DNA of 10,578 nucleotides from Burkholderiales bacterium (GTDB taxonomy: Bacteria > Pseudomonadota > Gammaproteobacteria > Burkholderiales > SG8-41). The notes beneath the pieces were generated by a model that was given only the letters and a program-made list of their open reading frames with translations, searched no databases and was not told where the DNA came from. The stretch covers positions 1 to 10,578 of the forward strand of contig SYEN01000139.1 in assembly GCA_005800795.1 (NCBI GenBank), written 5' to 3'. A program made the translations under genes and the position numbers. This document shows, one piece after another, positions 1 through 6,532 of the stretch (its first letter is position 1; each line of letters begins with the position of its first letter).

Positions 1-294
1 ATGGTCAACACCAGCCGCGCGCCGTTGATCGAAACCGGTGCGCTGGAAGCTGCGTTGAAGGTCGGCCGCCCCGGCATGGCGGCGGTGGATGTGTTCGAGA
101 GCGAGCCGGTGCTGGGTGCGGCGCATCCGCTGATTTCCATGGAAAACGCAATTTGCACGCCCCACATCGGTTACGTGGAGCGCGGCGGCTACGAAGGTCA
201 ATTCACGGCTTCGTTCGGGCAAATCGTTTCCTACCTGGAGGGCAAGCCCATTAACGTGATTAATCCTGAGGCGCTGGCGAATGCGAGCAAGTAA
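1..294 (+). CDS. D-2-hydroxyacid dehydrogenase, C-terminal end (5' partial)
   Basis: This is the last 97 residues of an NAD(P)-dependent D-isomer-specific 2-hydroxyacid dehydrogenase, a cytosolic enzyme that interconverts 2-hydroxy and 2-oxo acids. The three family catalytic residues all lie in this stretch: Arg6 in NTSRAP, Glu35 in VFESEP and His55 in CTPHIGY. The tail NVINPEAL is typical of the subgroup. The first ATG of the window is almost certainly an internal Met, because the substrate domain and the Rossmann GxGxxG motif must lie to the left, outside the window. The stop (TAA, 292-294) lies inside the next gene, so the two are probably transcribed together and may be translationally coupled. 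Adjacency to Bug solute-binding genes suggests the substrate is an imported organic acid; its identity cannot be read from the sequence. Confidence 0.9.
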   Translation: MVNTSRAPLIETGALEAALKVGRPGMAAVDVFESEPVLGAAHPLISMENAICTPHIGYVERGGYEGQFTASFGQIVSYLEGKPINVINPEALANASK

Positions 295-1285
295 ATGCGC
301 AAATGAGGTCCTTACAGCCTGCTTGTTCAGCCTGCTGTCCTACGCAGGCGCCGGTGTGGCGCAACCCGCCAAGCTCGATGCCGGTGCGGGTTATCCCAAT
401 AAACCCGTGCGTTGGGTGGTGCCATTTCCGCCGGGTGCGTCTAACGACATTATTGCGCGCCTGATTGCAGGCAAGCTTACGGATGCTCTGGGTTATCAAT
501 TTGTAGTGGACAACCGCGGTGGCGCGGGGGGCTTGATTGGCGGTGAAACCGTGGTGCGCGCGCAGCCGGATGGCTACACGCTGCTGTTGGCTAACCCAGG
601 CCCCGCCATTGCTGCGCCGTTGCTGTCCAGCCGTGCGCCGTACACGCCTGATGATCTGGCGGGCGTGATTGTCATCGGTTACGCACCGCTGATTCTGTTG
701 ACGCATCCGAGCGTGCCGGTGCGCAACGCCAGGGAACTCGTCGATTATGCGCGGGCCAATCCCAAAAAAGTGTCGTGGGGGTCGTCGGGCATCGGCACCA
801 GTCTGCACGTTGGGCTGGCGGTGTTTCTGGGGGCGACCAATGCGCCTTTGACCCACGTGCCGTACAAGGGCGCGGCGCCCGCGCTGACCGATGTCGTGAG
901 CGGGCAAGTGCAGGGCATGCACACCACGACGGTGAGCGCCGACGCCTTCATCAAGTCTCAGCGCGTACGGGTGATCGGGATTGCCGGCCCGAAGCGTTCA
1001 GCCTTGCTGCCCGACGTGCCGACGCTGGCCGAAAGTGGCATCAAGGACGCCGAGTCGGTGGTGTGGTTTGGCATGATGGCGCCGCTGAAAACTCCGCGGC
1101 CCATCGTCCATAAACTCAATCGCGAAGTCAACCGTGCGCTGGCGCTTGCCGATGTCAGGGCGCGGCTTGATCAACTGGGGCTGGAAGTGCAGGGCGGCAC
1201 GGCGAAAGAGATGGACAAATTCGTCCGCAGCGAAACAGCCCAGTTGAAACAGTTAATCAAAGCGGGCTTGCTCAAGCCGGAGTAA
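281..1285 (+). CDS. Bug-family (TctC-like) periplasmic solute-binding protein
   Basis: A 334-residue extracytoplasmic binding protein of the Bug/TctC family, which captures carboxylates or related small molecules, classically for tripartite tricarboxylate transporters. A signal peptide covers about residues 1-27 (hydrophobic LTACLFSLLSYAGAGVA). The family opening YPNKPVRWVVPFPPG follows at 38-52, with Asp56 in the position of the ligand-contacting Asp of the first loop. VVDNRGGAGG (75-84), PDGYTLL and THVPYKG are further hallmarks. The length is normal. The ATG at 281 sits inside the end of the dehydrogenase gene (14-base overlap), with a purine-rich TGAGG about 9 bases upstream, which favours this start. 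The usual GGS/T of the first loop is replaced by GASN, so ligand contacts may differ from the second Bug protein. No TctA/TctB membrane genes are in the window; orphan Bug genes are common in betaproteobacteria. Confidence 0.93.
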   Translation: MRASKCANEVLTACLFSLLSYAGAGVAQPAKLDAGAGYPNKPVRWVVPFPPGASNDIIARLIAGKLTDALGYQFVVDNRGGAGGLIGGETVVRAQPDGYTLLLANPGPAIAAPLLSSRAPYTPDDLAGVIVIGYAPLILLTHPSVPVRNARELVDYARANPKKVSWGSSGIGTSLHVGLAVFLGATNAPLTHVPYKGAAPALTDVVSGQVQGMHTTTVSADAFIKSQRVRVIGIAGPKRSALLPDVPTLAESGIKDAESVVWFGMMAPLKTPRPIVHKLNREVNRALALADVRARLDQLGLEVQGGTAKEMDKFVRSETAQLKQLIKAGLLKPE

Positions 1286-1317
1286 TTACGTTCTTCATCG
1301 AAAAAATAGGATAAAAA

Positions 1318-2316
1318 GTGTTAAAAAACAAATACTTGCAAAAACATCTGCTGGCGGCGCCTTTAGCGGCATTGCTGGGTGCTGCGCTGTTTACCCCCTC
1401 AAATGCCACGGCGCAGGCGTATCCAAACAAGCCCATACGTTTGATTGTCGCGTTCCCGGCGGGCGGCTCCACGGATATCGTGGCGCGGCTGGTGGGCCAA
1501 AGACTCGGTGAAAAACTCGGCCAGCAAATCGTCGTCGACAATCGCGGCGGCGCGGGCGGTACCATCGGCACCGAAATCGCCTCGCGCGCCACACCCGACG
1601 GCTACACGCTGACCATGGGTACTACCAGCACACACGTGATCGCGGTCGGCGCATACAAAAGTTTGAAATATGATCCGGTGAAAGATTTCGAGCCGATCAC
1701 GCTAGTGGCTTCAACACCGTATTTGCTGGTGGTGAATCCGGCGGTGAAAGCCAATTCTTTGAAGGAATTTATCGCGCTCGCCAAAGCGCAGGCTGGCAAA
1801 TTGAATTACGCCTCCGCGGGCACGGGCACCACCACCCAACTGGCGATGGAAATGCTGAAATCCGCCGCCGGTATCGACGTGGTGCACGTGCCGTTTAACG
1901 GCAACGGCCCGGCAGGTGTGGCCACCATTGGCGGACAGGTTCAGGCGCTGTTCGGCAGCATGCCGGCGGTGCTGCCGCAGGCGAAAGCGGGGCGGCTGCG
2001 TCCCCTGGCGGTGGGCACGCCCAAGCGTTCGCCCGCGCTGCCTGATGTGCCGGCCGTGGCGGAAACTTTTCCCGGTTTTGATGCGCAACTGTGGCTGGGA
2101 TTTTTTGCACCCAAGGGCGTGCCTGCGCCGATCCTGAAGCGCCTCTACGACGAACTCAGCGGCATTGCGCGCTCGCCCGAGATGAAGGAACAGTTCGAGC
2201 GCAATGGCGCCGATCCGCAGGTGAGTGCCTCACCCGCCGAGTTGACTAAGCTGGTGATCGGCGACGTAGAAAAATACACCAAGGTGATCAAGGCGGCCGG
2301 CATACAGCCGCAGTAA
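1318..2316 (+). CDS. Bug-family (TctC-like) periplasmic solute-binding protein, second copy
   Basis: A 332-residue Bug/TctC-family binding protein. The start is a GTG at 1318 with TAGGA 7-11 bases upstream. A clear signal peptide (basic MLKNKYLQK, then LLAAPLAALLGAALF) ends at an Ala-Gln-Ala site near residue 34. The mature protein opens with YPNKPIRLIVAFPAGGSTD, where Asp53 is the conserved loop Asp, followed by VVDNRGGAGG (72-81), PDGYTL (93-98) and HVPFNGNGP. It lies 32 bases after the first Bug gene on the same strand and is probably in the same operon. The two Bug proteins share family motifs but differ widely between them, so they look like an old paralogous pair with different ligands, not a recent duplication. 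The stop is TAA at 2314-2316. The 29 bases to the convergent hydrolase hold no convincing terminator hairpin. Confidence 0.94.
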   Translation: MLKNKYLQKHLLAAPLAALLGAALFTPSNATAQAYPNKPIRLIVAFPAGGSTDIVARLVGQRLGEKLGQQIVVDNRGGAGGTIGTEIASRATPDGYTLTMGTTSTHVIAVGAYKSLKYDPVKDFEPITLVASTPYLLVVNPAVKANSLKEFIALAKAQAGKLNYASAGTGTTTQLAMEMLKSAAGIDVVHVPFNGNGPAGVATIGGQVQALFGSMPAVLPQAKAGRLRPLAVGTPKRSPALPDVPAVAETFPGFDAQLWLGFFAPKGVPAPILKRLYDELSGIARSPEMKEQFERNGADPQVSASPAELTKLVIGDVEKYTKVIKAAGIQPQ

Positions 2317-2345
2317 CGCCTGAGTTGTAATCGTCGTGGCGTGCG

Positions 2346-3026
2346 TCAGTTGCCTTTGATCCACGTCGCGATTTTGTCTATGACCTCGGCTTCGATGCCG
2401 TTAAAGCCATGATAGGCACGCGGGCCGCAGGCATCGCCTTGGTTAATGCCGCCGTCGAATATCAGGGTTTCGTTTTTTTTCAGGTGCGTGAGTTTGCGGG
2501 TGAGCCACGGCAAGTCTGCATAGAGGCACGAGCGGCAACTGTCCTGCCGGTGATGCACCACCAGCACCGGCACTTGGATGCGATCCAGCGCCATCTCGGG
2601 TACGGGCCGCTCGCGGCGGTCGGCGAGTATGCTGGAGGTCAGCACCACGCCGTCTGCGCCGCCGCCTTCCGCCTGCGGCAATTGCACTGCGGCGTATGCG
2701 GCTGATTGCGTGCCACGGCTGGTGCCGATCAGCCACACTGGCAGTTTCAGTTCTTGCCTGAGCCACGCGATCACGGCTTTGATATCGGCAACGTGCTCCG
2801 GTGTCTGGCGAAAAATATCCAAATACCGCGGACTTTGGCGGTCTGAGGGCGCATCGATCACTGCCACTGCCAGCCCCTGTGCGGCGAACAACGCGCGCGA
2901 GCGTACCAAAAAATTTCCGCCGCGTTTGATATGGCCGTCGGCGGAAATTTCGATGCCGCCATCGCCGCCAGCAAACAGGATGACGGCGGCGCTTGCACGG
3001 CTGTCCTGCGGCGGTTGCAACAACAA
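2346..3026 (-). CDS. Exported alpha/beta hydrolase (mature part; signal peptide in another frame)
   Basis: A serine hydrolase of the alpha/beta fold; the substrate is unknown. Numbering from the TTG at 3026 (226 residues), a triad can be read: nucleophile Ser103 in GTSRG, Asp162 in VVHHRQD and His206 in AYHGFNG. The N-terminal strand and oxyanion region is VILFAGGDGG (15-24). Cys164, Cys167 and Cys200 flank the triad loops and could form disulfides if the protein is exported. The TTG is probably not the real start: the frame stays open upstream to a TAA at 3126-3128 and encodes plausible family sequence (ARVIDIASRNGVTQRI), but contains no ATG, GTG or TTG. A good signal peptide begins at an ATG (3134-3136) in another frame, separated by a run of eight A (3098-3105 on the plus strand). 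One extra base there would restore a single gene of about 260 codons, 2346-3136. The stop is TGA at 2346-2348. Confidence 0.82.
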   Translation of the reverse strand: MLLQPPQDSRASAAVILFAGGDGGIEISADGHIKRGGNFLVRSRALFAAQGLAVAVIDAPSDRQSPRYLDIFRQTPEHVADIKAVIAWLRQELKLPVWLIGTSRGTQSAAYAAVQLPQAEGGGADGVVLTSSILADRRERPVPEMALDRIQVPVLVVHHRQDSCRSCLYADLPWLTRKLTHLKKNETLIFDGGINQGDACGPRAYHGFNGIEAEVIDKIATWIKGN

Positions 3027-3136
3027 AATGCGCTGAGTGACGCCGTTGCGTGAGGCTATATCGATTACACGCGCGGCTTGCGTGTGCGCCAGGGTCGAAA
3101 AAAAATAATTAATAAAAATAGATAGTTACGTGTCAT
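3027..3136 (-). other. Frame-displaced 5' end and signal peptide of the exported hydrolase
   Basis: Read on the minus strand from the ATG at 3136-3134, codons give MTRNYLFLLIIFF, a strong signal-peptide core, and then run out of frame to a stop after about 23 residues. If one T is added to the T8 run (3098-3105), the reading becomes MTRNYLFLLIIFFSTLAHTQA followed by ARVIDIASRNGVTQRI and joins the downstream hydrolase, with a signal-peptidase-like site after THTQA-type residues (Ala-His-Thr-Gln-Ala). The ATG lies 10 bases after the stop of the upstream hydrolase fragment, as expected in an operon. This segment is strikingly AT-rich compared with its surroundings. The break may be a true mutation, slippage-based control or a homopolymer sequencing error. 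Confidence 0.65.
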
Positions 3137-3146
3137 TTTGCCAGTA

Positions 3147-3459
3147 TTACTTCATATTGGCCTTGGCGTCGGGCCCGGCAATACCGGCCGCCTCCGGCGT
3201 GACGGCCTCAGCGGCAGCTGCCGCCGCTTTGCCTTCGATATCGAATTTGAGCACGTTCAGACTTCTCAGCAACAGTTCGTTGAATACGACAGGCTCTTCC
3301 ATCTGCGGCAGATGGCCTGCGCCGTGCACGATTTTAAGCGTCGTGCCGGGTGCAGCCAGTGTCAGCAGGCGCGCCTGTTCGGGCGGCGCGATGGCATCGA
3401 AATTGCCCCATATCAGGTGGATGGGAATCTTCAGCTTGCGATAGGGTTCGCCGGCGTGG
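3147..3459 (-). pseudogene. Alpha/beta hydrolase, C-terminal fragment (N-terminal part missing)
   Basis: The minus strand encodes the last third of a second alpha/beta hydrolase. Reading from the junction it gives AGEPYRKLKIPIHLIWGN, then FDAIAPPEQARLL with the acid Asp, then VHGAGHLPQMEEP with the catalytic His (codon 3312-3314) and VFNELLLRSL. This order is typical of the strand 7 / strand 8 end of esterase, lactonase and acetoin-cleaving-type hydrolases. The tail after FDIEG is a low-complexity Ala/Pro stretch ending in NMK and TAA (3147-3149). The N-terminal portion, including the serine elbow, is absent: beyond about 3460 the sequence belongs to the plus-strand M50 gene. No start codon with a ribosome site can be assigned, so the fragment cannot be a working enzyme as it stands. 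It would have been the first gene of a pair with the exported hydrolase 10 bases downstream. Confidence 0.8.
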
Positions 3460-3465
3460 GTGATT
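3445..3465. other. Probable recombination or assembly junction
   Basis: Two unrelated genes on opposite strands both lose their N-terminal coding parts here. Left of the point the minus strand is hydrolase; right of it the plus strand is M50 peptidase from a point inside its conserved N-terminal domain. In the M50 frame the codons just before the GTG at 3460 read G-S-P-A-W after a TAG at 3442-3444, and Trp before VIEDP fits the family, so homology may reach back a few codons. That places the crossover within about 20 bases. No IS end, inverted repeat or target-site duplication is visible. Confidence 0.7.
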
Positions 3466-5463
3466 GAAGACCCAGGGGTGAACCGTTTTTACCGTATCGG
3501 CTGGCTGGAGTTCGAATGTCTGCTGCGTTGGGGCCAGCCGCTGGAGGCGCTGATTGAAGACATCCAGGCACAAACGCCGTTGCAGGTGGAGCGTGAGCAG
3601 GTGCTGGGGCTCGCGGGTTTTCTGGAGCAGAATCAGCTGGTTTATCCCTCTGTCAAGACAGTGGCACGATTGGCGGCCCGATCCACCGGCAATCAATGGC
3701 TGCAATGGAAATGGTGGGTGCACCACTACCTGTTTTTTCGCGTGCCGTTGGTGCGTCCGCAGCGCTGGCTGGCCGTGGTCGAGCCCTATCTGCGCTGGCT
3801 ATTTGCTCCGCTGACGGCTTGGGTAGTGGCAGGTCTGGGTGCGCTCGGGCTGATTCTTGCAGCACGCCAGTGGGATGTTTTCCAGCAAACCCTGGTGGAG
3901 TCGGTTTCGCCGGAAGGCTTGGCTGGATTCCTGATTGCGCTGGCGTTTGCCAAGACAGCGCATGAACTCGGCCACGCGCTTACCGCGACCCGCTATGGTG
4001 TGCGCGTGGCGCACATGGGTGTGGCGTTTCTGGTGTTGTGGCCCATGCTTTATACCGACACCGGCGAATCGTGGCGGTTGCGGTCGCGTTACCAAAGGTT
4101 GGCGGTAGCGGTAGCGGGCATTACTACAGAGTTGGCGATTGCCGCCATCGCCACGCTGGGCTGGGCTCTGGTGGAGCCAGGCGCGCTCAAAAATGCCCTG
4201 TTTTATCTGGCGACCACCGGCTGGGTGTTGTCGCTCGCGCTGAATGTGAGCCCCTTCATGCGTTTTGACGGCTACTTTATCCTGTCCGACTGGCTGGATA
4301 TGCCCAATTTGCATGAACGTTCTGGCGCCTTGGCGCGAGCGTGGCTGCGACGCACGTTGCTGGGTTGGGACGAACCTGATCCCGAGGATTTTGAGTCTGT
4401 AACGGCACGCCTGTTGCGAGCCTTCGCTTTTCTGACGTGGATTTACCGGCTGGTGATTTTTGTTGGCATTGCCGTGCTGGTGTATTACCTGTTTTTCAAG
4501 GTGCTCGGCATCGTGTTGTTCATCATCGAAATCGTCTGGTTCGTGGCACGACCGGTATGGACGGAACTGCGGGTTTGGCGTGAGCGGCGCGGCGAGACGC
4601 CCATGGCCCGGCGCTGGGGACTGCTGGGCGTCATGCTCCTACTGGGTGCCGGGGCGTTCGTGCCCTGGCAAGCCGAGGTGCGCGGCCCGGCACTGGCACA
4701 TCCCGTGCGGCAACTGTTGGTTTATCCGCCATTTCCCGCGCAACTGGTTGCGCTACAGCCGGCAGGTGCGGTGAAGTCCGGTGCGTTGCTGGTGGCATTT
4801 GATGCGCCGGAGGTGTCCAGCCGGGGGCAGCGCGCGGACATCGGCGCTTACGCGCTGGAGCGCCGATTGAGCGGCCTCGAAGCGGACGACAAAGGTCTGG
4901 AACAACGTCGCGCCACGCAGGAGCGCTTGAGCGAGCAACAGGCCGAATCGCGCGCGGCGCGTAGTGAACTCGAACGGTTGCGGCTGACAGCGGCTTTTGA
5001 CGGTATCTGGATGGACATTGATCCGCAACTATTCCCTGGCGCGTGGCTGGGCCCTCGCGAGCGCATGGGGGCCCTCGTGGACCCTGCGCATTGGGAGGCT
5101 GTCGCCTATGTCGGGCACCGCCAGGTGGAGCGGCTCGCTGCAGGTGATACCGCGCGGCTGTATGTGGAAGGTCAGATTGTGCCGATCCAGGGGCGGGTCG
5201 TCGAAATAGATTCGGCGCGGGCGCAAAAGGTGTCGCATGCCATGCTGGCCAATCGTTTTGGCGGGCCGATAGCTGTCGCGCCACATGGGGATGATCTGAC
5301 GCCGCTGGAGCCGCGTTACCGGGTGCGTATCGCCTTGGACGCGGCGCCCGGAGGTTTGCGAGAAACCCGCGGACAAATGGTTATTCACGGACAGCGCCGT
5401 AGTCCGGTGATGGAGTTTTTGACCGGCGTGGCCGCCGTGTTGGTGCTCGAAAGCGGTTTTTGA
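3460..5463 (+). CDS. M50-type membrane zinc peptidase fused to HlyD-like adaptor domain (N-terminally truncated)
   Basis: A 667-residue polytopic inner-membrane protein. Residues 1-60 resemble the cytoplasmic front domain of this family (VIEDPGVNRFYRIGWLEFE), which normally has some 25-40 further residues before it. The membrane part has several hydrophobic spans, the zinc motif HELGH at 168-172 and NVSPFMRFDGYF with Asn262 and Asp270, matching the S2P/M50 second metal site. A last span at about 386-403 leads to a periplasmic HlyD-like region: lipoyl-like half, coiled coil about 463-511 and a beta-barrel-like end to a natural C-terminus (LVLESGF, TGA). Family members usually sit beside a HlyD adaptor and TolC-like or large surface-protein genes and are thought to act in type I secretion or protein processing; none of these is in the window. 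The GTG at 3460 has no ribosome site, so it marks the break and is not a true start. Confidence 0.88.
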   Translation: MIEDPGVNRFYRIGWLEFECLLRWGQPLEALIEDIQAQTPLQVEREQVLGLAGFLEQNQLVYPSVKTVARLAARSTGNQWLQWKWWVHHYLFFRVPLVRPQRWLAVVEPYLRWLFAPLTAWVVAGLGALGLILAARQWDVFQQTLVESVSPEGLAGFLIALAFAKTAHELGHALTATRYGVRVAHMGVAFLVLWPMLYTDTGESWRLRSRYQRLAVAVAGITTELAIAAIATLGWALVEPGALKNALFYLATTGWVLSLALNVSPFMRFDGYFILSDWLDMPNLHERSGALARAWLRRTLLGWDEPDPEDFESVTARLLRAFAFLTWIYRLVIFVGIAVLVYYLFFKVLGIVLFIIEIVWFVARPVWTELRVWRERRGETPMARRWGLLGVMLLLGAGAFVPWQAEVRGPALAHPVRQLLVYPPFPAQLVALQPAGAVKSGALLVAFDAPEVSSRGQRADIGAYALERRLSGLEADDKGLEQRRATQERLSEQQAESRAARSELERLRLTAAFDGIWMDIDPQLFPGAWLGPRERMGALVDPAHWEAVAYVGHRQVERLAAGDTARLYVEGQIVPIQGRVVEIDSARAQKVSHAMLANRFGGPIAVAPHGDDLTPLEPRYRVRIALDAAPGGLRETRGQMVIHGQRRSPVMEFLTGVAAVLVLESGF

Positions 5464-5501
5464 ACTCGCAGCGGGTATTTGAGAATGCCAAGCGTCTGTT
5501 T

Positions 5502-6386
5502 TTACAGTGCATCGGGCAACGCCATGCCGGATTTCTGAAACAGCATGACGCCTCCCAGCGTCTCGGGTAGTGTCACGCACAGCTGCTCACCCAGTGAGTG
5601 TCCGTCGGTCGTTTTGCGTGTGGCTGTCATATCGCGACTGTCGATGACATAGCCGGCTATCCAGGGCATTGCTGGCGCGTGCACACCCAGCCAGCATTGC
5701 AGGGCGGCCGGACTGCCGAATAACAGGTAGCCGTGTGCGGTATTCAGCAACCAGAAATCGCCTTTCGATAACGCTGTCAAGCCGGTGAATCGTGCGTAAC
5801 GCTGCGCGGCCTGCGCAGGATTTTCCACGCATAGAAGCACACCTGCTAACCCCACGGCGCCATTCGCGTGTGATGTCCAGCGGGACTGCCAAACCACTTC
5901 TGGCGTGTGGTGTTGGCAATACTGGATGCGTCCTTCGGCCATGACGTTGGGCGGCACGCGCACCACGGTAAAACGGGCAGTGGCTTCGCCATTGGGCGTA
6001 TCTGCCTGGCGTTGCAGCGCTATCGGTGGCAGCGGGGAGAAGCCTTCGCGTTCGAGCCGTTCAAAATCGGCTGCTGGTGCTTGCGTGCCAAAGGCGATCA
6101 GATGCACGCCGGTGTAACGTGCGATGGCGTCGCGCAGCTGCCGGGCGTTGGGCGTGTCATGCGTCGGTGTCAAGTATTCCAGGTAGCCATTTTTCAGCAT
6201 GACGCAACGGTTCGCTGTGCCTGCGGGTTGTAGCGGGCCGCCTTCGTGCAATCGGTGCGACTGTGCGGACAACGGGGTCAGGGTAAAGCCCAAACGGGTA
6301 AGCGCGGACGAGGCGGCATCCAAATCCGGCAGGAAATGCGCGACGTGATCGACAGTAAGGCTGCGAGAGTTCGGGTTAATGGTCAT
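5502..6386 (-). CDS. VOC-superfamily (glyoxalase-like) protein
   Basis: A 294-residue soluble protein with vicinal-oxygen-chelate features, closest by eye to the glyoxalase-like group whose members have two beta-alpha-beta-beta-beta modules. The first module opens with VDHVAHFLPDLDAA (His14 as possible metal ligand), then NGYLEYL (Glu70 as a second ligand). IQYCQHHTPE (His159/His160) could supply another. A second, weaker module begins near HANGAVGLAGVLLCVENP (173 onward). No signal peptide is present. The reaction and substrate are unknown; the superfamily includes dioxygenases, lyases, isomerases and resistance proteins. The ATG at 6386 is the only good start, and I see no strong Shine-Dalgarno in front of it. 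It is convergent with the M50 gene (38 bases between stops) and divergent from the regulator at 6533, so a shared control region (6387-6532) is likely. Confidence 0.85.
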   Translation of the reverse strand: MTINPNSRSLTVDHVAHFLPDLDAASSALTRLGFTLTPLSAQSHRLHEGGPLQPAGTANRCVMLKNGYLEYLTPTHDTPNARQLRDAIARYTGVHLIAFGTQAPAADFERLEREGFSPLPPIALQRQADTPNGEATARFTVVRVPPNVMAEGRIQYCQHHTPEVVWQSRWTSHANGAVGLAGVLLCVENPAQAAQRYARFTGLTALSKGDFWLLNTAHGYLLFGSPAALQCWLGVHAPAMPWIAGYVIDSRDMTATRKTTDGHSLGEQLCVTLPETLGGVMLFQKSGMALPDAL

Positions 6387-6430
6387 GATTCAAGTCATTA
6401 AAGCAGCCAGCCGTGAGCTGTGTCGGAATT

Positions 6431-6466
6431 GTGTAAGTCCTGTAAAACATTTGTAAAAAGCGCTTT
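6431..6466. promoter_or_regulatory. Candidate OmpR/PhoB-type operator in the divergent intergenic region
   Basis: Three TGTAA words occur at 6432, 6441 and 6452. The last two extend to CTGTAAA (6440-6446) and TTGTAAA (6451-6457), a 7-base direct repeat separated by 4 AT-rich bases, which is the layout of PhoB-family boxes. A perfect 10-base palindrome AAAGCGCTTT (6457-6466) directly abuts them. The site lies 45-80 bases before the VOC start and about 67-102 bases before the regulator start. A possible -10 for the regulator is TTACAT at 6497-6502. Binding and promoter roles are inferred from layout only. The rest of 6387-6532 shows no further structure. Confidence 0.45.
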
Positions 6467-6532
6467 ACCGCCGTTGCTGCTTGCTGCATTGCCGCGTTAC
6501 ATTCGCACCGCATCAGACACAGGAATACCATT

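Noticed and set aside
260..922. 220-residue open frame on the minus strand antisense to the first Bug gene
   Set aside because: Arg/His/Gln-rich composition without domains, typical of a shadow frame in G/C-rich coding DNA; the Bug gene on the other strand is unmistakable.
2317..2345. Possible terminator (CGCC ... GGCG) between the second Bug gene and the exported hydrolase
   Set aside because: The arms are only four bases with a long loop and no T-run follows.
3130..3467. Plus-strand open frames over the hydrolase fragment
   Set aside because: The minus-strand reading has the conserved GHLPQMEEP and WGNFD motifs; the plus frames have none.
3334..3726. 130-residue minus-strand open frame running across the junction
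   Set aside because: It is out of frame with the real hydrolase fragment and shows no recognisable motif.
4631..5284. 217-residue minus-strand open frame inside the M50-HlyD gene
   Set aside because: Pro/Arg/Ala-rich shadow of a well-supported plus-strand gene.
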